In this document: positions 1 through 6,093 of the stretch, one piece after another
Numbering within the stretch: position 1 is the first letter of the stretch
Layout: every line of letters begins with the position of its first letter
Origin: Thauera sp.
Lineage (GTDB): Bacteria; Pseudomonadota; Gammaproteobacteria; Burkholderiales; Rhodocyclaceae
Direction: 5' to 3'
DNA length: 9,502 nucleotides
NCBI GenBank assembly: GCA_003446655.1
Contig: DMCZ01000110.1
Coordinates: 1-9,502, forward strand
Program-made: the position numbers and the translations under genes
Notes under the pieces: generated by a model
Told to the model about the DNA's origin: nothing
Seen by the model: the letters and a program-made list of their open reading frames with translations, nothing else
Databases searched by the model: none

Positions 1-48
1 CGAGTTTCAGTAGGGTCTCGTGGGCTCGGAGATGTGTATAAGAGACAG
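1..48. other. Nextera/Tn5 adapter contamination (left contig end)
   Basis: Positions 15-48 match the Illumina Nextera read-2 transposase adapter exactly, ending in the Tn5 mosaic end (AGATGTGTATAAGAGACAG at 30-48). Positions 1-14 have the length and layout expected for the end of the P7 primer plus an 8-nt index, with one mismatch to the P7 end; that part is inference. This is not genomic DNA. Read on the minus strand it adds a spurious tail ending SEPTRPY to the stress-protein gene, and on the plus strand it creates a false MYKRQ start. Confidence 0.97.
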
Positions 49-759
49 CGTGTGACTGGGTGGTGTCAAAGTCGGGTCGAATCCCGCCGATGTGAGCGTG
101 TCCTTCGCCCAGGCGATCTGCTTCGGTGCGTCGGCGCTCTCCTTGCCAGCCATCACGATGTGGATCGGCAACTGCTTGAACAGCGGGCTGCTGGCGATCA
201 TGTCCACGCCCTTGCGTGTCACCGCGGTGCCGTCGTAGGCGAGCATCACCCGCTCGGGCTCCTTGAAGCCTTCGGTGACGGTGAGAATGGGTTTGTGGAT
301 CGCGCGCACCACGCGCTCGACGTTGCGCCCGAGGTCGCGCTGCGTGGTCTCGGCCGAGGCGCCGCGACGGCCGAAGACGAAGAGCCTCACGCTGTCTTCC
401 TGCTCGGCAAGGGTGTCGTCGAGGGCGCCGTGGCGCTGGCGCATGTCGGCCGACGGCGCGCCGGCGGCGAGCGCACGCTCGCGCAGGCGATTCAGGAAGA
501 TGCGCCCCTGCTCGCGCTTGGCGCGGGCGAGGGCCGCATCCTTGTCGCTGAGATCGTGCAGCAGGTGTTCCTGCGCGTTGAAGCCAATCGCACCGCTGTG
601 ATCCTCACCCGATCCCTGCTCGAGGTGGCGGTCGATGACGTGAAGGAACTCGAGCGGGGCGTCCATGCGACGCGCGGCCCAGGCTGCGTAGTCGGCAACG
701 GTATCGGCGAAACGGGACTGGTCCACGCAGGCCAGCACTTTCTTGTCTTGCTTGTTCAT
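49..759 (-). CDS. Tandem-domain universal stress protein (UspA family), C-terminus cut by contig end
   Basis: A cytoplasmic UspA-fold protein; such proteins bind nucleotide and support stress survival. 237 genomic codons are present. Domain 1 (about residues 1-163) opens with the typical beta strand KKVLACVDQS and ends with a nucleotide-binding loop of the G-x2-G-x(n)-G type (GRRGASAETTQRDLGRN), followed by RVVRAIHKPILTV. Domain 2 starts at KEPERVMLAYDGTAVTRKG and is cut after about 65 residues, so its own nucleotide loop is missing; tandem Usp proteins usually run to about 280 aa. The ATG at 757-759 has a strong GAGGAG ribosome site 4-10 nt upstream that overlaps the sulP stop region. The 10-bp gap to sulP implies co-transcription, and perhaps translational coupling. 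The last 13 residues of any naive translation are encoded by adapter. The family call is secure; the ligand and the specific stress are unknown. Confidence 0.92.
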
Positions 760-763
760 GCTG

Positions 764-771
764 TTCTCCTC
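764..771 (-). promoter_or_regulatory. Ribosome binding site of usp overlapping the sulP stop
   Basis: On the minus strand GAGGAGAA lies just upstream of the usp ATG and shares bases with the sulP TGA (770-772). Ribosomes finishing sulP would therefore pass directly over it, a layout typical of translational coupling. Confidence 0.75.
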
Positions 772-2245
772 AGTGGCCGGTGAGCAGGTCGGCGCCGTCG
801 CCCTTGTCGTGCACGGCGAACTTGTCGACCATCGTCGCGCTGGCTTCGTTGAGGCCGATCACCTCCACGTCCGTGCCTTCGCGGCGGAACTTCACCACCA
901 CCTTGTCCAGCGCGCTCACTGCGGTGATGTCCCAGAAGTGGGCGCGCGACACGTCGATGACGACCTTGTCGATCACTTCCTTGAAGTCGAAGCCGGCGAC
1001 GAAGGCGTCGGCCGAGGCGAAGAACACCTGGCCGGTGACGGTGTAGCGGCGCAGCCGGCCTTCATCCTCGGCGATCGAGCGGATACCGAGGATGCGGCCG
1101 ACCTTGTGCGCGAAGAAGAAGCCGGAGGCCAGCATGCCGACCAGCACGCCTTGCGCCAGGTCATGGGTGGCGACGGTCACCGCCACGGTGGCGATCATCA
1201 CGATGCGGGAGCTGGGCGGGTGTTCGCGCAATTTGCGGATCGAGTCCCAGTTGAAGGTGCCGATCGACACCATGATCATCACCGCCACCAGCGCCGCCAT
1301 CGGGATCTGCGCCACCCAGTCGCCCACCAGCATCAGCAGCGCGAGCAGGAAGATGCCGGCCGACAGTGTGGACAGCCGTCCGCGACCGCCGGACTTCACG
1401 TTGATCACCGACTGGCCGATCATCGCGCAGCCCGCCATGCCACCGATGAAGCCGCTCGCGATGTTGGCCACGCCCTGGCCGACGCATTCGCGGTTCTTGT
1501 TACTGGTGGTGTCGGTGAGGTCGTCGACGATGGTCGCGGTCATCAGCGACTCGAGCAGGCCTACGACCATCAGCGTCAGCGCGTACGGGAAGATGATCGC
1601 CAGGGTCTCGAAGTTGAGCGGCAGGTCCGGAATCAGGAACACCGGCAGGCTGTCGGGCAACTGGCCCATGTCGCCAACGGTGCGGATGTCGAGGTCGAGC
1701 ACGATCGCCACTGCGGTCAGCACGACGATGGTGACCAGCGGCGAAGGGATGGCCTTGGTGATGTAGGGGAAAAGATAAATGATGCCCAGCCCGGCCGCCG
1801 TCATCGCATAGACGTGCCAGGTGACGTTGGTCAGCTCCGGCAGCTGCGCCATGAAGATCAGGATGGCGAGCGCATTGACGAAGCCGGTGACCACCGAGCG
1901 CGATACGAAGCGCATCAGGCGGCCGAGCTGGATCCAGCCGGCGATGATCTGCAGCACGCCGGTGAGGATCGTGGCGGCGAGCAGGTACTGGAGGCCGTGT
2001 TCTTTGACCAGCGTAACCATCACCAGCGCCATGGCGCCGGTGGCCGCCGAGATCATTCCCGGGCGGCCACCGGTGAAGGCGATGACCACCGCGATACAGA
2101 AGGACGCGTAGAGCCCGACCTTGGGATCGACGCCCGCGATGATCGAGAAGGCGATCGCCTCCGGAATCAGTGCCAGCGCGACGACGAGGCCGGCGAGCAG
2201 ATCGTTTCGGACGTTGGAGAACCAGTCCTGTTGGAGGGATTTCAT
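770..2245 (-). CDS. SulP-family inorganic anion transporter with C-terminal STAS domain
   Basis: An inner-membrane anion transporter of the SLC26/SulP family; members carry sulfate, bicarbonate or related anions, usually with Na+ or H+. The 491-aa protein starts with the family's N-terminal motif (NDLLAGLVVALALIPEAIAF, residues about 13-32). It continues through many hydrophobic helices, including the conserved GRPGMISAATGAMALV and GFIGGMAGCAMIGQS stretches. A STAS domain follows at about residues 399-485 (VVIDVSRAHFWDITAVSALD). Length and the short STAS domain fit compact bacterial SulP proteins of the BicA/SulP type, but substrate cannot be read from sequence. The ATG at 2243-2245 is the first possible start, because an in-frame TAA lies 6 nt upstream (2252-2254); no clear Shine-Dalgarno is visible. 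It is the first gene of an apparent sulP-usp operon and is preceded by a long leader. Pairing with a Usp protein suggests expression under stress or energy limitation (inference). Confidence 0.93.
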   Translation of the reverse strand: MKSLQQDWFSNVRNDLLAGLVVALALIPEAIAFSIIAGVDPKVGLYASFCIAVVIAFTGGRPGMISAATGAMALVMVTLVKEHGLQYLLAATILTGVLQIIAGWIQLGRLMRFVSRSVVTGFVNALAILIFMAQLPELTNVTWHVYAMTAAGLGIIYLFPYITKAIPSPLVTIVVLTAVAIVLDLDIRTVGDMGQLPDSLPVFLIPDLPLNFETLAIIFPYALTLMVVGLLESLMTATIVDDLTDTTSNKNRECVGQGVANIASGFIGGMAGCAMIGQSVINVKSGGRGRLSTLSAGIFLLALLMLVGDWVAQIPMAALVAVMIMVSIGTFNWDSIRKLREHPPSSRIVMIATVAVTVATHDLAQGVLVGMLASGFFFAHKVGRILGIRSIAEDEGRLRRYTVTGQVFFASADAFVAGFDFKEVIDKVVIDVSRAHFWDITAVSALDKVVVKFRREGTDVEVIGLNEASATMVDKFAVHDKGDGADLLTGH

Positions 2246-2573
2246 TTGTCGTTATGAGTCCATCAAGGGTTGCGCATACCGGGGGACGGGACGCGATGAA
2301 CTCACGCGAGTCAGGTTCGCGAATGGGGGCGCACCGAAGACACCGGGACCCGCCCTGAACTGACGAGCCAGCGAGGCATCGGCAGTCGAGCGCAGAAAGC
2401 GTGGAGGAAGCGAACGAACAGGGGCAAGCCTCGCGCGAGCGTGGAGGTGGAGAAAGAACTCGCGGTGAGGGGGCAAGGCTTACATGGGTCGCTGGAACTG
2501 ATGTGTGTGGAGGTCCTCGCTGGCGTGGGATCAATCCCACAGGCTTGAACCCGGAGAGTCGCAGCCAGAGTGC
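2246..2573 (-). promoter_or_regulatory. Long probable 5' leader of sulP (about 330 nt), no convincing gene
   Basis: If the promoter at 2580-2608 is used, sulP has an untranslated leader of about 330 nt. I see no supported gene here: the short frames on both strands have odd composition and no recognisable family. Visible structure includes a GTGGG/CCCAC hairpin (2525-2540) and a small ACTC/GAGT hairpin near 2300. The heptamer GTGGAGG (plus strand) occurs three times, at 2401, 2441 and 2507; GGGGCAAG occurs at 2421 and 2470. On the RNA strand the heptamer reads CCUCCAC, which resembles the anti-Shine-Dalgarno sequence. A cis-acting regulatory RNA is possible, but I cannot assign it to a known class. 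Confidence 0.4.
2525..2540. repeat. Perfect inverted repeat in the sulP leader
   Basis: GTGGGATCAATCCCAC is a perfect 7-bp inverted repeat around a 2-nt centre. In RNA it would most likely fold as a 5-bp GTGGG/CCCAC stem with a 6-nt loop. No T-run follows on either strand, so it is not an intrinsic terminator. Confidence 0.6.
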
Positions 2574-2579
2574 TGGCGG

Positions 2580-2608
2580 ATTTTAGTCGAATTGCTGCAA
2601 TGCAGCAA
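2580..2608 (-). promoter_or_regulatory. Sigma70-like promoter for sulP-usp
   Basis: On the minus strand TTGCTG (2603-2608; 3 of 6 consensus bases) and TAAAAT (2580-2585; 5 of 6 consensus bases) are separated by exactly 17 nt. This is the best promoter match I find upstream of sulP, and it predicts a start near 2573. The -35 box and half the spacer lie within a perfect palindrome, as expected for repressor control. Confidence 0.5.
2592..2608. promoter_or_regulatory. 17-bp perfect palindrome, candidate operator
   Basis: TTGCTGCAATGCAGCAA has two perfect 8-bp arms around one central base. It overlaps the -35 box of the minus-strand promoter. Because it is symmetric, it also supplies TTGCTG on the plus strand, 17 nt from a weak AATATT (2615-2620), so a divergent promoter is possible. 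The core fits CTGC-N3-GCAG, a pattern reported for sites of the polyhydroxyalkanoate regulator PhaR; that assignment is only a guess from the motif. No T-run follows, so it is not a terminator. Confidence 0.5.
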
Positions 2609-2642
2609 GATTTGAATATTCGCCTTTGAAGACGCCCCTTCG

Positions 2643-2895
2643 AACACGCCGCTGGCTGCCGAGGTGATCGAGTCGCTCGACATGGCGGCGGTCGAAGTGG
2701 TTCGCAGCCTGGGGCGCGACGCTCAGTTCGGTGGTCCACAGTCTCGCCTTGTTACTTGCATTGGCTGACCGCGTGATCAGTCTTGCGCAGGGACGGGTCG
2801 CGTTCGATCTGCCCGGGGGCGACGTCGATGACGCGCGCCTGGCTTCGCTTTATCGTACGTCCGGTCTCGAGCACGTTTCGGGGACCCAGCCGTAA
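2643..2895 (+). pseudogene. 3' remnant of a PhnC-like ABC transporter ATPase
   Basis: What remains is the last third of an ATP-binding subunit of the phosphonate/phosphite/selenate uptake type. Frame 3 (from 2643) reads AAEVIESLDMAAVEVVRSL, which aligns with the Walker B/D-loop region (family form LADEPxASLD). Asp and Pro of the DEP are lost. Near 2727-2731 the match shifts to frame 1: VVHSLALLLALADRVISLAQ and then GRVAFDLPGGDVDDARLASLY, ending at TAA 2893-2895. This is the typical PhnC C-terminus (family form VVCSLHQxxxALxxADRVI). The switch-region His-Gln (SLHQ) is gone and several residues appear deleted. Walker A and the ABC signature are absent, and an in-frame stop (2613-2615) closes the frame upstream. 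It is therefore non-functional. The following 104 bp (2896-2999) hold no clear gene. I am sure of an ABC-ATPase remnant, and less sure of the PhnC subfamily. Confidence 0.7.
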
Positions 2896-2999
2896 GCCCT
2901 GTGTTGCCCTTTTCTCGCGCGGGCGTAAGTTCTGGCTGCGCAGCACGACGAAGATGTGACGCCGCGTCGGCCTGGCGTGGCCCAATCGGTAATCTCTTG

Positions 3000-5144
3000 A
3001 TGAATCCACGCAAACTCGCCCTGCTCGTGATCCTCGCTGCCGCCATCGGAAGCTTCTTCTGGTTCGATCTCGACCAGTATCTCAATCTGCAGACGCTCAA
3101 GGCTCAGCAGGCCGCAATTGCGGATTATCGCGACCAGAATCCGGTGTCGAGCCTTGCCCTCTATTTCGTCATCTACGTGGTCGCCACAGCGCTCTCGGTG
3201 CCCGGCGCGGCCTTGCTGACGCTGGCGGGCGGCGCGGTGTTCGGGCTGCTCTGGGGGACGGTGATCGTCTCTTTCGCCTCTACCCTGGGCGCCACCGCAG
3301 CCTTCCTGATCGCGCGTTTCCTGCTGCGTGATTGGGTCAGCCAGCGCTTCGGTCAGCGCCTGGCGGCGATTGATGAGGGCATCAAGCGCGAAGGTGCGTT
3401 CTATCTGTTCACGCTGCGCCTGGTGCCGGTATTCCCGTTCTTCCTGGTCAATCTGCTGCTCGGGCTGACGGCGATGCGCACCTGGACCTTCTTCTGGGTC
3501 AGCCAGATCGGCATGTTCGCTGGCACCGTGGTCTACGTGAATGCCGGCACCCAGCTCGCGCGCATCGACAGCCTGGGCGGCATCCTGTCGCCGGCCTTGC
3601 TCGGCTCGTTCGCCATCCTGGGCGTGTTCCCGCTGATTGCGCGGCGTGTGGTCGAGCGCATCCGCCGCAACCGGGTCAATGCGCGCTGGACACAGCCGAA
3701 ACAGTTCGACCGCAATCTGGTGGTGATCGGGGGCGGTAGCGCGGGCCTGGTCACGTCCTACATCGCCGCCGCGGTCAAGGCCAAGGTGACGCTGGTGGAG
3801 CGCCACAAGCTCGGCGGCGACTGCCTCAACACCGGCTGCGTGCCGTCGAAGGCCCTGATCCGCTCGGCGAAGTTCCTGTCGCACGTCTCCCGCGCCCGGG
3901 AGTTCGGCATCGCTGCGGCCGACGCGCGCTTCGAGTTCGCCGAGGTCATGGAACGCGTGCAGCGCATCATCGCCCAGGTCGAGCCGCACGATTCGGCCGA
4001 GCGCTACACGGGATTGGGCGTTGACGTGGTGCAAGGCGCCGCGCGCATCGTGTCGCCGTGGGAGGTCGAGATCGACACCGTCGAAGGCGAACGACAGCGC
4101 CTGACCACGCGCGCCATCGTCATCGCCACCGGTGCGCGCCCGACGGTGCCCGAACTGCCGGGCATCGAGGATATGGACTACCTCACCTCCGACACCGTCT
4201 GGTCGCTGCGTGCGCTGCCGCGCCGCCTGCTGGTGCTGGGTGGCGGGCCGATCGGTTCTGAACTGGCCCAGGCCTTCGCCCGTTTAGGCGCACAGGTCAT
4301 CCAGGTCGAGCGCGGCCCGCGTTTGCTGCCGCGCGAGGACGCCGACGTCTCCGCGCTGGTGATGCAGCGCTTTCGTGACGAGGGCATCGACCTGCGCCTC
4401 GAGCACCAGGCCAAGGCCTTCGTGAAGGAAGGCGAGCAGAAGATCCTGATCGCCGAGCATGCGGGCGAGGCGGTGCGCATTCCCTTCGACACCGTGCTGA
4501 TCGCGCTCGGACGCAGCGCCAACCTGACAGGCTACGGGCTGGAGGAACTCGGCGTGCGCTGCGGGCGCACGATCGAGACCAATGCGCTGCTGCAGACCAA
4601 CTACCCGAACATCTACGCCGCAGGCGACGTGGCTGGACCATACCAGTTCACTCACACCGCCGCGCACCAGGCGTGGTACGCGGCGGTCAACGCCCTGTTC
4701 GACCCGATCAAGCCCTTCAAGGCGGACTACCGCGTCATCCCGTGGGCCACCTTCATCGAGCCCGAGGTCGCCCGGGTCGGGCTCAACGAGCAGGAGGCGC
4801 GCGCGCAAGGCATCGCATATGAGCTCACCACCTTCGGCATCGACGACCTCGACCGCGCCATCGCCGACAGCGAGGCGCACGGCTTCATCAAGGTGCTGAC
4901 GGTGCCCGGCAAGGACCGCATCCTGGGCGTGACCATCGTCGGCGAGCACGCTGGAGACTTGATCGCCGAGTACGTGCTGGCGATGAAGCAGGGCATCGGC
5001 CTGAACCGCATCCTCGGCACCATCCACATCTATCCGACATTGGCCGAGGCCAACAAGTACGTCGCCGGCAACTGGAAGCGCGCCCATGCGCCCCAGCGCC
5101 TGCTGCAGTGGGTTGAACGCTTCCACGCGTGGCGCCGTGGATAG
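3000..5144 (+). CDS. TVP38/TMEM64 membrane domain fused to FAD/NAD(P) disulfide oxidoreductase
   Basis: A 714-aa two-part protein. Residues 1 to about 230 form a TVP38/TMEM64 (DedA-superfamily) membrane domain with an N-terminal helix and the motifs SVPGAALLTLAGGAVFG and LRLVPVFPFFLVNLLLG. Residues about 238-714 form a class-I pyridine nucleotide-disulfide oxidoreductase. Visible elements are the FAD loop GGGSAGL (244-250), the redox pair Cys275/Cys280 in GGDCLNTGCVPSKAL, the NAD(P) loop GGGPIGSE (from 414), the second FAD motif IYAAGDV (Asp543), and the C-terminal HIYPTLAEA with catalytic-type His676 and Glu683. It lacks an N-terminal heavy-metal domain and C-terminal vicinal cysteines, so a 'mercuric reductase' label would be misleading; its substrate is unknown. 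I start it at ATG 3000 because TVP38 homology begins there. A GTG at 2901 would add 33 residues with no membrane-like character. It heads the co-directional set with DUF3047 and the glycosyltransferase. Confidence 0.92.
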   Translation: MNPRKLALLVILAAAIGSFFWFDLDQYLNLQTLKAQQAAIADYRDQNPVSSLALYFVIYVVATALSVPGAALLTLAGGAVFGLLWGTVIVSFASTLGATAAFLIARFLLRDWVSQRFGQRLAAIDEGIKREGAFYLFTLRLVPVFPFFLVNLLLGLTAMRTWTFFWVSQIGMFAGTVVYVNAGTQLARIDSLGGILSPALLGSFAILGVFPLIARRVVERIRRNRVNARWTQPKQFDRNLVVIGGGSAGLVTSYIAAAVKAKVTLVERHKLGGDCLNTGCVPSKALIRSAKFLSHVSRAREFGIAAADARFEFAEVMERVQRIIAQVEPHDSAERYTGLGVDVVQGAARIVSPWEVEIDTVEGERQRLTTRAIVIATGARPTVPELPGIEDMDYLTSDTVWSLRALPRRLLVLGGGPIGSELAQAFARLGAQVIQVERGPRLLPREDADVSALVMQRFRDEGIDLRLEHQAKAFVKEGEQKILIAEHAGEAVRIPFDTVLIALGRSANLTGYGLEELGVRCGRTIETNALLQTNYPNIYAAGDVAGPYQFTHTAAHQAWYAAVNALFDPIKPFKADYRVIPWATFIEPEVARVGLNEQEARAQGIAYELTTFGIDDLDRAIADSEAHGFIKVLTVPGKDRILGVTIVGEHAGDLIAEYVLAMKQGIGLNRILGTIHIYPTLAEANKYVAGNWKRAHAPQRLLQWVERFHAWRRG

Positions 5145-5223
5145 GAAGCAAAGCTCAGGCGCCGTTCGACCTCAGGGCGCGCAAGCATATGGACATAGTG
5201 AACATTCGAAACGAGGCTACCCG

Positions 5224-5994
5224 ATGAACCCGCGCCGTCGCACCTCCTGGGCCACGGGCCTGCTGCTCCTGTTGGTTGCCCCGGGCGCGCTGTCCGCGAC
5301 AGCCTGGGTGGGGCGCTTTGGCGGAGAGGGACCACCGCCCGAGCCATGGCGCATCCAGCAGCTCGACGAGCGCATTCCGCCCACGCGTTACACGCTGCGC
5401 GAGTGGGACGGCGTGCCTGCCATCGAGGCGCAGGCCGAGCGCAGCATGGCGCTGCTCGGCCGTCCCGTCGAGGTGGACCTCGCGGCCACACCCTACTTGT
5501 GCTGGTTGTGGCGGGTCGATGCGCCGGTGGCGGACGCCGACATGACGCGAAAGGCCGGTGACGATTACGCGGCGCGGGTCTATCTGACCTTCGATGTCGC
5601 GCCCGAGGCGCTCGGCTTCGGCACTCGGGCGAAGCTCGCGCTGGCGCGCTCGATCTACGGCGACCAGGTGCCCGACGCTGCGCTCAACTACGTATGGGAC
5701 AACCGGCACCCGATCGGCACGCTACGCGACAATGCCTACACCGATCGCGCACGCATGCTGGTGCTGCGGTCGGGTGCAGACGAGGCCGGGCGCTGGGTGC
5801 TGGAGCGGCGCAACGTCGTCGAGGATTTCCGGCGCGCGTTCGGCGATCTGCCGGCGAAGCTCAGTGGGTTGGCGATCGCTTCGGACACGGACAACACCGG
5901 GGGTGTGGCGCGTGCCGGCTTTGCGCAGTTCCGCTTCGTCACCAGCGCGGACGACTGCGAGGCCGCGCAGGCGGCAACCGCGCGTGGGGGCTGA
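5224..5994 (+). CDS. DUF3047 family protein, exported
   Basis: A 256-aa protein of uncharacterised family DUF3047. Residues 1 to about 25 form a clear Sec signal peptide: an Arg-rich N-region (NPRRR), a Leu-rich core, and APGALSA at the cleavage region. This places it in the periplasm. Family hallmarks in order are PYLCWLWRVDAP, KAGDDYAARVYLTFD, LNYVWDNRHPIGT, YTDRARMLVLRSG, RRNVVEDFRRAFG and LAIASDTDNTGG. The ATG at 5224 has GAGG (5213-5216) 7 nt upstream and gives the signal peptide directly. A longer frame from 5086 overlaps the preceding gene and is rejected. The 79-bp gap from the oxidoreductase fusion holds a 12-codon frame (5189-5227) that overlaps this start. No enzymatic function is known to me; the neighbourhood suggests a shared envelope-related role with the TVP38 fusion and the glycosyltransferase (inference). 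Confidence 0.88.
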   Translation: MNPRRRTSWATGLLLLLVAPGALSATAWVGRFGGEGPPPEPWRIQQLDERIPPTRYTLREWDGVPAIEAQAERSMALLGRPVEVDLAATPYLCWLWRVDAPVADADMTRKAGDDYAARVYLTFDVAPEALGFGTRAKLALARSIYGDQVPDAALNYVWDNRHPIGTLRDNAYTDRARMLVLRSGADEAGRWVLERRNVVEDFRRAFGDLPAKLSGLAIASDTDNTGGVARAGFAQFRFVTSADDCEAAQAATARGG

Positions 5995-5997
5995 GAC

Positions 5998-6093
5998 ATG
6001 ATTACCCCGGTGCACGAACGCGCACAGGCGCCCACATCACCTAGGGGATGGGCGCTTGAAACCTCCGCGCACGCCTTTGGATGCCCGACCTGA
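5998..6093 (+). CDS. Possible 31-codon leader ORF before the glycosyltransferase
   Basis: ATG 5998 lies 3 nt after the DUF3047 stop, behind a G-rich stretch (5986-5990) that could act as a weak ribosome site. The frame runs 31 codons to TGA 6091-6093, and that stop shares its last base with the ATG at 6093, an alternative start of the next gene (TGATG). The peptide has no recognisable family or membrane segment. It could serve translational coupling across an 86-bp gap or be chance. Confidence 0.25.
   Translation: MITPVHERAQAPTSPRGWALETSAHAFGCPT
6028..6055 (+). repeat. Stem-loop between DUF3047 gene and glycosyltransferase gene
   Basis: GCGCCCA (6028-6034) pairs with TGGGCGC (6049-6055) around a 14-nt loop that contains CCTAGG. 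No T-run follows, so intrinsic termination is unlikely. It might act as a processing or pausing site within the transcript. Confidence 0.4.

Noticed and set aside
34..783. 249-codon plus-strand frame opposite usp
   Set aside because: It begins inside the adapter (MYKRQ) and lies antisense to an evident UspA-family gene.
743..2257. 504-codon open frame on the plus strand opposite sulP
   Set aside because: Its translation is dominated by His, Asp, Arg and Gln with no family features, as expected for the antisense of a GC-rich membrane-protein gene; SulP/STAS homology on the minus strand is clear.
1500..2540. 346-codon minus-strand frame overlapping sulP
   Set aside because: Alternative frame of the same strand with Arg/His/Pro-rich composition; the sulP frame carries all recognisable motifs.
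2525..2560. tRNA-like T-arm (GGGTTCAAGCC on the minus strand) in the sulP leader
   Set aside because: No acceptor stem, anticodon arm or CCA end could be folded around it, so it is treated as part of a structured leader only.
2564..2584. GCCAG/CTGGC hairpin followed by TTTT as a plus-strand terminator
   Set aside because: The stem is only 5 bp, the T-run is 4 nt, there is no plus-strand gene upstream to terminate, and the Ts are better explained as the -10 box of the minus-strand promoter.
2850..4034. 394-codon minus-strand frame opposite the TVP38 fusion
   Set aside because: Low-complexity His/Asp/Glu/Arg-rich shadow of a strongly supported plus-strand gene.
3000..5144. Mercuric reductase (merA)
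   Set aside because: No N-terminal GMTCxxC domain, no C-terminal vicinal cysteines and no other mer genes nearby; only the general disulfide oxidoreductase fold is supported.
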